Shown one piece after another: positions 22,926 to 33,714 of a stretch of DNA of 64,000 nucleotides. The notes under the pieces were generated by a model. That model was not told where the DNA came from. It saw only the letters and a list, made by a program, of their open reading frames with translations, and did no database searches. The position numbers were made by a program, and so were the translations under genes. The DNA is from Antilocapra americana (Eukaryota > Chordata > Mammalia > Artiodactyla > Antilocapridae): contig ML660201.1 in assembly GCA_007570785.1 (NCBI GenBank), forward strand, positions 41,926,863 through 41,990,862, read 5' to 3'. How positions within the stretch are numbered: position 1 is the stretch's first letter; the number at the start of each line of letters is the position of its first letter.

Positions 22926-23535
22926 CTGTTCTTGAGTGAGAAAGTAGAGTTAAAGCCAATGTGTTTGGAGTTCATGCCCAAGTCTATAAACAATTATATT
23001 CATACCCCTGAGAAGACAGAGTAACAATTGTTAGGTCAAGCCCAGATCGCTGTTTCCGACTTGGTTTCTGATCTGATGGGTGTGAACGAGAGAGCATGCC
23101 TTTCTAACAAGTTTACAAGTGATGCTCATGTTTAGGTCTCAGTGCCTTTACCATTGCCATCAACTTGTTTGTAAGTACCTCTGAGGCATCCAGTCAATTC
23201 AATAAACTAAATCAGCCCAAATTGATGACTTAGCCACACTGCTAATCGATTAGCTTGACTGGTCTGTGTTCCAAAATGGCCAAATCAAAGTGAGCAATAT
23301 TCAGGGGCTCTGAAATTAATTAAATGATACACAGAAATATCATAACTTTTACAGTCAAGGAAATAGCAAACTACAATCTTTTTTTAAATAGTATAGTATA
23401 TAAAAATAACTTGAGGTGATGTGTTACTAGTTGTCTAAAACCATCACAGTTCTTCATCACTATGATTTGTTGCCTACTGGTACAAGTCTGCCTGGATGAA
23501 AGTGTATGCTTGCTTTTACCTTAAACTTATCACAA
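22926..23535. other. Unrecognised single-copy DNA
   Basis: AT-rich, with no repeat or gene recognised. Confidence 0.5.
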
Positions 23536-23545
23536 GGATACAATG

Positions 23546-23835
23546 AGGAGGCACTTTGCTGGTGGTCCAGTGGTTAAGAGTCTGTATTCTAATGCAGGGG
23601 ACACGGGTTCGAACCCTGGTCCCAGAAGATTCCTCATGTCTCAGGGCATCTAAGCCCGTGTACCACAACTGCTGAGCCCACGTGCTGCAATTCCTGAAGC
23701 CTGTGCGCTCAGAGCTGGCACTGAGAGGGCACTGCAATTAGAAACCCATGCACTGCAACTGGAGAGCAGCCTCCGCCTGCCACAACCAGAGAAAGCCCGC
23801 ATGCAACAATAATGTCTCAGCACAGCCAAAAAAAA
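23546..23835 (+). mobile_element. CHR-type tRNA-derived SINE
   Basis: Matches the cetartiodactyl CHR SINE from the head ('ggtggtccagtggttaagag') through 'accacaactgctgagcccac' to the A-rich end ('cagccaaaaaaaag'). The Pol III A-box-like 'tggtccagtgg' (23563-23573) and the B-box 'ggttcgaaccc' (23606-23616) are well kept. Possible imperfect target duplications are 'gatacaatg' (23537-23545) and 'gaatacaactg' (23836-23846). Confidence 0.9.
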
Positions 23836-24189
23836 GAATACAACTGGGAATGATCTCACTGTTACCATCATTTATGTTAGCAGAGATCTGTCGTGCAAGG
23901 AAGTTTTGAGCTGGGCTGATGTCATTTTACTCTCTTCATTTTAATTCTTTTCTTTAAATAGTCCAAAAGATAGGTTTGCTCTACAAAGAGGAATTATGGT
24001 TGGTTTTGTTCTAGGGTCACAAATATATTCTTTGGTGGTAGTGGGTAAATTGTAGACACCTTTTTATATGCAAGATTTCAGTTTAAAAAACTGAAATATT
24101 TCTTAGAGTCATAAAATATACTTACAAATTAGTCTAACTGAACAAAATAGATAGGAACCCATTAAATCTCTTAGAAAAAATTTGCTTTT
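23836..24189. other. Unrecognised AT-rich DNA
   Basis: No clear repeat was recognised. It may include the edge of the adjacent reverse L1. Confidence 0.45.
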
Positions 24190-24659
24190 TTAAAGAAATA
24201 ATAATCATTTTTTCTTTATGAGAAAGATTGGCTGAAAGTTTTCTTTTCTCGTAGTGGCTTTGTAGTTTTGGTATTGGGGTTATGTTGATCTCACAGAATG
24301 CGTTTAAAATTTTTCCCTTTCTTTAAACACTAAAAGAGTTTATGTAAAATTGCTATTATTTCTTCTTAAATGTTTAGAAGACTTCACCAATGAAGCTATT
24401 TGTGATTGGGGTTTACTTTGTGTGTGTGTGTTGGGGGGGGGAAGGTTTTTAGTTTGAAAATGAAAAGATTTCATTTTTTTAAACAGACTTGTTTTTTCTT
24501 GTTAGTTTTTTTTTTTTGCTTCTAATTATAGCTTTATTCACTAGTCAATTCAAAGAGTTATTCTACACATAATTGAACCCATCCTTGCATCTTTACAGAC
24601 TGCTTTTTTTCTTGGGTTAGTTTTAATAAGTTGTGTTTTATAGAGGATGTACCCATTTC

Positions 24660-24796
24660 TGGAGAAGGCAATGGCAACCCACTCCAGTACTCTTGCCTGG
24701 AGAATCCCAGGGATGGGGGAGCCTGGTGGGCTGCCATCTATGGGGTCGCACAGAGCCGGACATGACTGATGGGACTTAGCAGCAGCAGCAGCAGCA
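24660..24796 (+). mobile_element. Bov-A monomer SINE, in L1
   Basis: One Bov-A unit from 'ggagaaggcaatggcaaccc' to the (GCA)n end. An 11-bp target-site duplication (gtacccatttc) lies at 24649-24659 and 24797-24807, within reverse L1 ORF2 sequence. Confidence 0.95.
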
Positions 24797-24837
24797 GTAC
24801 CCATTTCATCTAAGTTGTTTAATTAATTGCATAAAGA

Positions 24838-25895
24838 TGTGTGGATCACAACAAACTGGAAAATTCTTAAAGAGATGGGAATACCAGACCACCTGACCTG
24901 CCTCCTCAGAAATCTGTATGCAGGTCAAGAAGCAACAGTTAGAACTGGGCAAGGAACAGGAGACTGGTTCCAAACAGGAAAGGAGGATGTCAAGGCTGTA
25001 TATTGTCACCCTGCTTATTTAACTTATATGCAGAGTACATCATGAGAAACGCTGGGCTGGAGAAAACACAAGCTGGAATCAAGATGGCTGGGAGAAATAT
25101 CAATAACCTCAGATACACAGATGATACCACCCTTATGGCAGAAAGTGAAGAAGAACTAAAGAGCCTCTTGCTGAAAGTGAAAGCGGAGAGTGAAAAAGTT
25201 GGCTTAAAACTCAACATTTAGAAAACTAAGATAATGGCATCTGGTCCCATCACTTCATGGCAAATAGATGGGGAAACAATGGAAACAGTGAGAGTATTTT
25301 TTTGGGCTCCAAAATCACTGCAGATGGATATTGCAGCCAGGAAATTAAAAGACACTTTCTCCTTAGAAGAAAAGCTATGACCAATCTAGACAGCATATTA
25401 AAAAGCAGAGACATTACTTTATCAACAAAGGTCTGTCTAGTCAAAGCTATGGTTTTTCCAGTGGTCATGTAAGGATGTGAGAGTTGGACTATAAAGAAAG
25501 CTGAGTGCTGAAGAATCGATGCCTTTGAACTGTGGTGTTGGAGAAGACTCTTGACAGTCCCTTGGGCTGCAAGGAGATCAAACCAGTCAACTCTCAAGAA
25601 AATCAGTCCTGAATATGCATTGGAAGGACTGATCTTGAAGCTGAAACTCCAATACTCTGGCTACCTGATGCAAAGGACTGACTCATTGGAAAAGACCCTG
25701 ATACTGGGAAAGACTAAAGGTGGGAGGGGAAGGGAATGACAGAGGATGAGATGGTTGGATGGCATCACTGACACAATGGATATAAGTTTGAATAGACTCA
25801 GGGAGTTGGTGATGGACAGGGAAGCCTGGCATGCTGTAGTCCATGGGATCGCAAAGAATTGGACATGACTGAGCAACTGAACTGAACTGAACTGA
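24838..25895 (+). mobile_element. BovB (RTE) LINE 3' part, in L1
   Basis: A 5'-truncated BovB of about 1.06 kb. It starts within the reverse transcriptase ('tgtggatcacaacaaactgg') and ends with the typical (actga)n tail at about 25895. Reverse L1 resumes directly after it. The inserted reading frame is broken by stops and frameshifts. Confidence 0.95.
25003..25221 (+). pseudogene. BovB reverse transcriptase fragment
   Basis: A 72-codon open piece of the BovB reverse transcriptase palm, beginning 'MSPCLFNLYAEYIM'. The catalytic box, normally YADD in this family, reads YTDD (codons at 25114-25125), which replaces the alanine. A stop codon follows 'KVGLKLNI', where intact copies continue 'QKTK'. 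With truncation on both sides it cannot be functional. Confidence 0.85.
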
Positions 25896-26562
25896 TTCAA
25901 CATAACTCATTATGATTCTTTCTTACATTTTAAAAAATTTATTTTGTTTTCCACATTTTGATTCTTTTAATGTCTAATTAATTTGCAGTCATATGGCCTG
26001 TTAAAATCATTATATTGACAAGTTGTGTTCTCTCCTTTTTTCTTGATCAATTTTGCTAAGGGTTTGTCAATACATTCATCTTTTCAAAGAATAACGTTTG
26101 GTTTTGTACCTTTCCCCACTGTATATCTGCTGTCTACTTCTTTGCTTGCTAATCTGTATCATTTCCTTTCTCTTACTTTAATTTGCTAATTTATAGTTTA
26201 TTAAGTGGAAGTTTAAATATTTTTTCCACTCTTTCCTCCCTTCTCATATATGTATTTAAAGCTACAAATTTGCCTCTAAATGCTGCTAGAGCTGCATCTG
26301 ACACATTTTGATATGTCATATCTCATTTTTGTACAGCTCAAAAAATTTCCTATTTTCCATTTAATTACTTCAACTCATAGATTATTCAGAAGTAGGTTAT
26401 TTAATTTCTAAGCATTTCAAATTATTTTCTAGCTCTTTTTCTATTATTGATTTCTACTTTGATTCTACTGAGTTGAAAAATATACATACTCCTTAAAAAT
26501 TCATTGAGATTTGCTGATTGGTCTAGCATACGGTCTATGTTGGCAAATGTCTCACACACACT

Positions 26563-26880
26563 ATTTCCTTTTTTGGCTGTGCTGGGTCTTCACTGCTGCA
26601 TGCAGGCTGTTTCTAGTTGTGGAGAGCAGGGGCTGCTCTCCAGTTACAGCACATGGGCTTCTCCGTGGAATGGCTCCTCTTGTCACAGAGAAGAGGCGCT
26701 AGGGTGCACGGGCTTGCACAGTTGCTACATGTGGGCTCAAGAGTTGCAGCCCCCAGGCTCTAGAATGCAGGCACACGGGCCTGGTTGCCCCGCAGCATGC
26801 GGGATCCCAGACCAGAGATTCAACTGGCGTTCCTGGCATCACAAGGCAGATTCTCAAACACTGGACCACTAGGGAAGCCC
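26563..26880 (-). mobile_element. CHR-type tRNA-derived SINE, in L1
   Basis: Antisense CHR SINE from 'ttttttggctgtgctgggtc' to the antisense head 'ggaccactagggaagccc'. The flanking words 'cacacacact' (26553-26562) and 'cacatacact' (26881-26890) are a 9/10 target-site duplication within L1. Confidence 0.9.
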
Positions 26881-27049
26881 CACATACACTTTAACAAAAT
26901 TTCTATTCAGTGATTATGGAATGTAGAAATCTAGATATGTTCAAGTAGTCATGTGAGTAAGAAATTACTTTTTCAGAGGAAAAAAATGAAGCATTTTCCA
27001 AAGTTTAAAGGGTAAGAGAACCATATTTAACTAAGTGCTTTCTTCTGGA

Positions 27050-28150
27050 ATTTTGACATTTAATTCCTCAGCTACAAATGATGAGTATTTTGTCTCGCTT
27101 CCATCCGACTACTCAGCATCTCTATTTGGATGTGTAAGGAGTATTTCAAATTCATATGCCCCCAAAGGAACTCCTGGTTTCCCCTTCAAATCTGCTCCTT
27201 TTCCCATCCTTTCATCTCAGTAAGTGCCCCTCAGTGGTCATGTTGAAAATATTAGTTGTCCCGGTTCTCTTTTCCTCATATTTATATCTTTTCTACCTGA
27301 AGGTTCTATTCCCACTGTTTTAAAATATGTCCTAATCTGACTGCTTCTTACATTCCCTCTACTACTTCTCTGACCTAAGAGCCTGTCACTCCTTTCAAGG
27401 GTACTACTTAGTCACTTCTTAATGGATCTGTCTGCTTTTCCTTTTTTTCCTTCTCTCCCTCCTCCATCTCTAGACTCCGCCGTCTACTGCAACAGGGCAC
27501 ACAGATTTTGCTCCTCTCATAACAGAGTCATTAAAAAAATCAGATCAAATCATTACCTCATTCAGAAAGAAAACAATTCAAAGGCGTTCTCTCACACATG
27601 GACTATATTATAAAATTCTCAGTATGATCTCAGAGGCCCTTGGTGATCTGGCCTTCCCCTGTCACGAATCTCCTTTTTCATACTTGTCCCCTTACCCACT
27701 GCTCCAGCCACAGTGGCCCTCACTATGTTTGGAAAGTGTCCAGCTCATTCTTGTCTCTGGGTCCTGGAACTTGCTGATCCCTTTGCCTAGAAAGCCCCTC
27801 TTCCAGCTCCTTACACAGCCCGCTCTTTCATTTCATCTCAATTCGCACGTCATCTCCTCAGAGAGGTGGTTATGACCATCCCATTTAATACCTCATCTTA
27901 CCTCCACTGTGCTATCCCTTGTTGTCCACTTATCTTGAGTACAATGTCTTCACAGCACTCGCCAATATCTCGTATTACTTATAAATTCATAAATTGTGTT
28001 TAATCTGTCTTCTGCACTGGAACATAGGTTCCACGAAGTGAACACCCACTTGGTCTGGTTTATTGCTGAATTCCAATCAGGTAACCCAGTGCCTGGAACA
28101 TAGAAAACACTCAGTAAATATCTCTTAGTTGAATGGATGTACAGATTGAT
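27050..28150 (+). repeat. Long L2 LINE 3' region
   Basis: About 1.1 kb in forward L2 order: 'gtctactgcaacagggcaca', 'ctgctccagccacagtggcc', 'ctgatccctttgcctagaaa', 'cacgtcatctcctcagagag', 'cactggaacataggttccac', and the tail 'agtgcctggaacatagaaaa' with 'agttgaatggatg'. It is diverged as expected for L2 but unusually continuous. Confidence 0.8.
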
Positions 28151-28692
28151 GCAGAGTGGATGAATGTTTAACTGAACAAAAACAATCATTTTACATCCAT
28201 TTATACGAACCAAGTAAGTTCATTCTTTCTAGGCAGTACTATGCTGTTTCACTTTTAATTAGAAGGTTGGTTTACACATTATGAAAGGTTAAGCTTCTCA
28301 AAATAATCTGTAGATTCTAATGTCACTAATTTGGACTGGAGTCGTCACCAGTTACTGGAATTGGTTTGAGAATGCAGAAACTCCATGCACAGACACAGAG
28401 CATGTACAGCAATATAGAATCACTCCATGTAGCACCTTGATTCTGCGGTCATTCACTGAAATACGCTAGTCAAGCTGAGGATCAGGTCCCTATTCTGATT
28501 TGCGTTTTAAACATTGGTTCTTAGGAATGTCAGAATAGGTTATATGATTCTCAAACTTTGCTTCTACCAATTGCTGGTGTTTGACAGAGGTACACCTAAG
28601 AAATGCCTAAGAAATGTCCATCTCTAAAGTGCTACGATGGCGGTTTCCTTCCAACACAGAGGATGAAATGACACTGAGAAGTAGACTTTTCT
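28151..28692. other. Unrecognised single-copy DNA
   Basis: No repeat or gene was recognised. Confidence 0.5.
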
Positions 28693-28703
28693 TAACTGCT
28701 GTG

Positions 28704-28913
28704 GTAGGGCTTTCCTGATGGCTCAGGGGTAAAGAAGCCACCTGCAATGTAGGAGACAGAGGAGACATGGGTTTGATCACTGTGTCAAGAAGATCCCTTG
28801 GAGTGAGAAATGCAACACCCTCCAGTATTCTTGCTTGGAGAATCCCGTGGACAGGAGCTACAGTCCAAGGGGCTGCCAGGAGTCGGACATGACTGAGCAC
28901 ACACGCACACCCC
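28704..28913 (+). mobile_element. Bov-tA SINE
   Basis: Forward Bov-tA from 'agggctttcctgatggctca' to 'cggacatgactgagcacaca'. A near-perfect 11-bp target-site duplication lies at 28693-28703 (taactgctgtg) and 28914-28924 (taattgctgtg). Confidence 0.93.
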
Positions 28914-29084
28914 TAATTGCTGTGTTATGCATAACCCTCTCCCAGGATCCCCTTTTAAAATCTATGGCATTGCCTGTCTTACTAACAGAGTCAAAAGCAG
29001 CAAAGGAATTTGCTGGAGAAATTCGAAAGTGACCAGGCACATGCATTTTGACTACCTGCTGTTTCTGATGATGCTTATTTAGGT

Positions 29085-29225
29085 CCTAGAAAGGCAGCCA
29101 TGAATAAGATCAAGTCCCTGCTCTCGTAGAGATGCCTTTAATATAGTTTGAGAAAAAGACTGTTTTCAAAAAGAAAAGTATAATATGTAGGGTTAAGCTG
29201 TTAAATCATATATTCTTACATAGCC
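29085..29225 (-). repeat. Probable L2 LINE fragment
   Basis: 'gccatgaataagatcaagtc' followed by 'cctgctctcgtagagatgcc' parallels the antisense L2 phrase 'gatgaataagacacggtccctgccctcaaggagct'. Confidence 0.45.
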
Positions 29226-31174
29226 ATAGTTTAAGCTAGAAAACTTGTTCCTAGGTCATGTGCTGGGAAAAAATGGTATCAGTGTTTCCTGGGGTTCTCC
29301 AGAGAGAACATAACTTCCAGATGTTATTTCAAGGTGCATGTTGGGGAGCATTCATGTTAGGAATGGGGGTCCCCTAAGCCCTGGGCTCCAGTTTGAGCCT
29401 GGTGGTTGGAATCCATGATGTCTACCCCACTATGGATATTTTACCTACAAATTCCACCAACCCCCGGTTGCATGTGTTCGTTTACTCAGCCTGTAATAAA
29501 TAGCTTCACATAAAGAGATTCCATCTGAACACAAACAGTCCCAGCCTTTAGAAGCCTCTCCAGCAAAGCTCTTTGGGAGTGCGTGTGTGTTTCAGAGTAA
29601 TCAGCTCCAGGCAACCCTGGTCGGTCATAGAGGTTGTCATTGCTGTCATCTTCCTACGAAATTCTTCATCCTTTTGAATACTCATAAATGGGTATTTTCA
29701 TGCAGAGTTCATCATTTTGAAATGAATTTCAATAACTCCTCCAGTGGCCGCCTGCCAGCCTGACAATGTCCGTCCTTGTGAAACTAGCCTCATGAGTGTG
29801 TTTGGAAGCATGCTGGCTTTGGTTTTAGCAACAGACGAGGCCGAGTCCAGAAAATATTTTGTGATATTTATTTTTATAGCATGAATGAGCAAAACATTCA
29901 AGAAAGTGCTGATGGGTCTCTAATTCTCAAACTCCAACTTAGAAAATAGAAATTTGAATTTCCTATTCCACCTCTCAACCCCACCCCATTCTCCCTTTTT
30001 TCCAGTGGGGGCTGACCTTGCTGGCTTTGGCAGAAGCAGGGATGTGTTGAAATGTTGTAAATTACAGTTAATGTGATATGATTCTGTTTATCCTTGTCCA
30101 ACACTGTTGAACCTACCAATTTTTCCCTTCTTGGCTTTCCATGAATTAAGGCAACAAGAGAATAGCCAGTTGGAAGACTGGACCATTTTCCTTTTCAGTC
30201 CGAGTAAAAGACAGGCACAGCTGATGAATGCTGCCCTAAAGAAAAGGTTTTGTGCTTTGACAAGACGTTCAGAAAAAGCCCAAGATACTGGCCTGTGTAC
30301 TGCTGAAGAAAAAAGGATTATATTCTGGGATGTAAGGAATAGAAAGCATGATTTAATTTCCTAAAGGAGATTCACACCAACGATGTTTAAATGAAAAATG
30401 TCATGAATTTCGTAAGTAAGAACTGGGTATTAAAGAGACAGCTGCCATCTTTTGGTTTCTCATTCAGAGCTGGAAAGGGTACCTCAAGGAGATAGTTTCT
30501 GAAAGGGTCTTATTGTCCTAACCATGACTCACTCAAGAGCACCATATCTTCATAGGCAAGCCTCTTAGACGCAAGGGATTTGCGCAGTCTGGCTGTTACG
30601 GTGCAAAATGACCAGTGCAACTAAATTGTTCATAAATTTGTTGGGGAAATATGGTATCTGCCAGATTTCTATTAGAAGTCAAAAAATCAACAGGGTTTTC
30701 TTTTCAAGTAAGTTGAGGTTTTAAGAAGAGAATGTATTAGGGGTGTAGAGTTCTTTGGGGAGGAATTTTTAAAAATCCACACACATGGTTAGAAACAATA
30801 ATCATGAATAATTTCTGATCTGGTTTGTTTTGAATATTGCACAATCCAATTTCGCTTTGGTTAGATGAACAGGAGCACCAAGTAAAGGCTTTAAAGAACA
30901 GTAGAGAGCAATTTAAGAAAAATCCACTTAATCTCACAGTTAATAACTGACCTTAAAAAATGCATAAAAGGTGATTAGGAAAGTGTGATGTGAACTTAAA
31001 ACAGAGATTGATGAGCATTTTGTTTCCTAAAGCAGACACAGATGATGTCTTATGTTCGTGTAGAGAGACATGACCCCTCGACAGCTCTCTTCCACCCTAC
31101 ATTCAGTGCTGAAGTTAATAACTCAACTCCTTATACTTGCCTACCATGTTGCATATTTGTGTATATTCAATTAA
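29226..31174. other. Unrecognised single-copy DNA, 1.9 kb
   Basis: Repeat-poor. An 85-codon open frame at 30107-30364 has no recognisable domain. The part at 29440-29910 is listed separately as a candidate regulatory element. Confidence 0.45.
29440..29910. promoter_or_regulatory. Candidate conserved non-coding element
   Basis: A repeat-free block of balanced composition carrying words such as 'cgtttactcagcctgtaata', 'atgcagagttcatcattttg' and 'gatatttatttttatagcat'. The lack of repeat decay inside a repeat-rich window suggests constraint, but no alignment was available to test this. Confidence 0.25.
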
Positions 31175-31330
31175 AAGTCAGAGAACTTAAATGATTTGCC
31201 AGATACTATTCTAAGCATTTTGCAAACATTAATCTGGCTAAACCTTCAAGACTAGCCCATGAGTAAGACACTTAGATTTTCTTCTTTTCACATGGGGAAA
31301 TGGAAGCATCTGGAGGTGAGATAATTTCAT
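31175..31330 (-). repeat. MIR SINE fragment
   Basis: Antisense MIR: 'cagatactattctaagcatt', 'aatctggctaaaccttcaag', 'cacatggggaaatggaagca'. Confidence 0.6.
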
Positions 31331-31334
31331 TCAT

Positions 31335-32330
31335 CCATTTAAGTTTTCATTGACTCACCACACACTTATTGGGCTCTTACCCAACATGGATGCTGTCCCA
31401 GAAGTGCATAGTCCCCACCGTCAAGGCATTTTGGAAAGGTAGAGAAGACAGACATCTAAATAAGAATTCACAATAGAAAATGGTAAGCAGAGTGACAGAA
31501 TTGTGTATAAAAAGCTCTCCCTCACTCAGCATTACCTCACTTCACCCTGACACCGATCCTACAGTGTATTTATTTCTTTAACTAATACCCACTGAATGCC
31601 ATTCCTCGGAGGGGTACAATGCCCACTGCTCTGAGATTAGACTCAATGAGACTGACACTCATTAAAAATATTACAGGGACTTCTCCAGATGTCCAGTTAA
31701 GACACTGGTTATGACACTGAGATTCCAATGCAGGGGTGCAGGTTTGATCCCTGGTGGGGGAACTAAGATCCCACATGCCGTGCAGCATGGCCAAAAAAAA
31801 AATTACAAAATACAAGTGAGATGATACAACGATTGCAAGTGGTATTAAAAAGTGAGACAGAGTTAGAGGAGTGAAAAGTGGGGGGATGTGACCTCATTGA
31901 AGAAATCAGGAGAGGCTTCTTGAGAGTGAAGCCACATGAGGATGAAGAGGAATTAAGCAGGTGAGATAGTAAGTATTCCAGCCAAAGGGAGCAGGATGGT
32001 GTATGGAGAATTGGATGAGCTCACTGAAAGCAAATCGGGGGAATGTAGTGTGATATGAGCAAGGAGAGGTCAGACCCAGAACATCCTTACAGACTACGTG
32101 GGGTGGAAGGCCATCCTCACTATGGCCCTGAGAAGCTACCAGAGCATGTAGCATCTGATGGGTCATAGAGCTAAGTGGCATTTCCTAAGACGACTTTGAT
32201 TGCTTTGCAGAGGATACATTATATGGCCCAAAGGTGGAAGCTGAGAGATCAGATTTCCAGGAAAAAGATACCAGAGGGCTGGTTGTGGAGCAGAAAGGCA
32301 AAGAACGAGAGCTACTTCAGGGCTTAAGCT
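31335..32330 (-). repeat. L2-type LINE 3' region, split by a CHR SINE
   Basis: An antisense L2-like series: 'acacttattgggctcttacc', then after the SINE 'gagaggcttcttgagagtga', 'tattccagccaaagggagca', 'gtggcatttcctaagacgac' and 'tttgattgctttgcagagga'. These follow the usual order of antisense L2 3' sequence over nearly 1 kb. Diverged. Confidence 0.55.
31676..31800 (+). mobile_element. CHR-type SINE, short form
   Basis: Head 'gggacttctccagatgtcca', B-box-like 'ggtttgatccctggt', 'aactaagatcccacatgcc' and the A-rich end 'catggccaaaaaaaa'. It is shorter than the other two CHR copies in the window because the 3' domain is missing. Confidence 0.88.
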
Positions 32331-32364
32331 AACATGATTGTGTGTGGTGGATACGGTAATGATT

Positions 32365-32450
32365 AGAGAGTGCCCCATTTTACAGACGGGAAGACAATGG
32401 TCAGAAAGAGGTTGAGTAAACTTCCAGTGCCTCACGGTTGGCAAGAGAAT
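32365..32450 (-). repeat. MIR SINE fragment
   Basis: Antisense MIR core: 'gccccattttacagacggga' followed by a degraded 'gaggttgagtaaacttccag'. Confidence 0.5.
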
Positions 32451-32655
32451 CCATCTTTCTTACACCTCCTCGAGTGTTGAGCAAGCACTTTTACCCGCTG
32501 TTCCACAAGAACAACGAAAGAACCAGGAACCTTGGTTAAAGAAACTGAACATAATTCTAAGAAGGAAGAAAAATTGGGAGACAAGAAATAGTGACACTTT
32601 GGACAGAGGAAGTTGTATAAAAGCAAACAAGATATGGAGACTGATGGGTAAAGTG

Positions 32656-32844
32656 ACAGTGAAAGTGAAGTCGCTCAGTAGTGTCCGACGCTTTGTGATC
32701 CCATGGAGTCCATGGGATTTTCCAGGCAAAAATACTGGAGTGGGTTGCCATTTCCTTCTCCAGGGAATCTTCCCAAGTCAGGGATCAAACCTGGGTCTCC
32801 CACATTGTAGGCAGATGCTTTACCGTCTGAGCTACCAGGGAAGC
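32656..32844 (-). mobile_element. Bov-tA SINE
   Basis: Antisense Bov-tA from 'gtgaaagtgaagtcgctcag' to the antisense head 'gagctaccagggaagc'. The insertion appears to lie at the edge of an old L1 3' end. Confidence 0.92.
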
Positions 32845-32845
32845 T

Positions 32846-32935
32846 GTATATCTTGATTGTGGTGGTAGTTACAGAAGTTCATACATTCATCAAAGTGCAT
32901 TTAAAATTGGTCCATTTTAATGAGCATACTTGATT
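32846..32935 (+). repeat. Old L1 3' terminal fragment
   Basis: 'gattgtggtggtagttacag', 'cattcatcaaagtgcattta' and 'aaaattggtccattttaatg' parallel the forward 3' end of old L1 elements. Short and uncertain. Confidence 0.45.
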
Positions 32936-33714
32936 TCCAGATTTTGATCTCTAGCGCCTTTGCCCACCTAAAGGAAGAGGGCTCCTCAAAGAAATGGTTG
33001 CTTCTAGGGCTGGGGCAGGTTTGCACAAGATAAGCCTGGAACATTTTGCTGTGCCAGAAAATAAAGAAGTGACAATGATAATAATTACAAATAGACAAGC
33101 ATATCACAAGGAAATAATAACCAACTTGAAGGGGTTCCCATTGGCCAAATCTGGGAAAATGTGGGTATCAAAAAATAGTAATAAATTATAAATCATTGAG
33201 GGAAAGCAAATTAGGAGTCTATACCAATAATAAACACACATATGGGGGAGAAGAAGAGATCTTCATTCTTCTGTAAAAGGCTAAATGTGGACTGGTAAAT
33301 GTGGAAAGAGTGCTACAGTTGGAAAATTATCATTTTTGCATCCATTGTAATAAATGGGGATAATAATGTTATTAATTATAATATTACAAATATAAGTATT
33401 GCAAAATGATATGATATTATAAAATATTGTAATATATTCTAAGTCTCAGGTAAATCCATGAGAATAGTTTAACAAGGGCCAGGATATCTGAATGATCGCA
33501 GAGAATCTTCCCATAAATTAGTTGCAAGGGACAAAGTGGAGTAAAGGGACTAAACAGTGGAGAAACTGGGCAATACTTGGTGTGATCAGCATCATCAATG
33601 GGCAGGATGGCCATGGAGTGTCTCCAAATGTAATACTCTTGTCTGTACTTCCGGTTGTTGAAGTAAGATTAAAGCAAAGGATATCAAGAGGTTAAGTCTT
33701 AGAGAAAGAGGAAA
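32936..33714. other. Unrecognised AT-rich DNA
   Basis: Contains an AT-only-like low-complexity stretch at about 33355-33440. No gene or repeat was recognised, though it could include poorly kept L1. Confidence 0.45.

Larger units (their letters stand above)
24190..26915 (-). mobile_element. L1 ORF2 region, reverse strand, with three nested insertions
   Basis: Reads as the reverse complement of L1 ORF2 (reverse transcriptase region). Landmarks run in one order across the insertions: 'gttttggtattggggttatg', 'cttcaccaatgaagctattt', 'acccatttcatctaagttgt', then after BovB 'tttgctaagggtttgtcaat', 'atttgcctctaaatgctgct', 'atagattattcagaagtagg' and 'agcatacggtctatgttggc'. About 1.2 kb of L1 remains. 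It is interrupted by a Bov-A SINE, a BovB and a CHR SINE, so the L1 is the oldest of the four. Confidence 0.88.

Noticed and set aside
23563..23616. tRNA gene suggested by A and B boxes
   Set aside because: The boxes belong to a CHR SINE. There is no tRNA cloverleaf and the element continues with SINE sequence.
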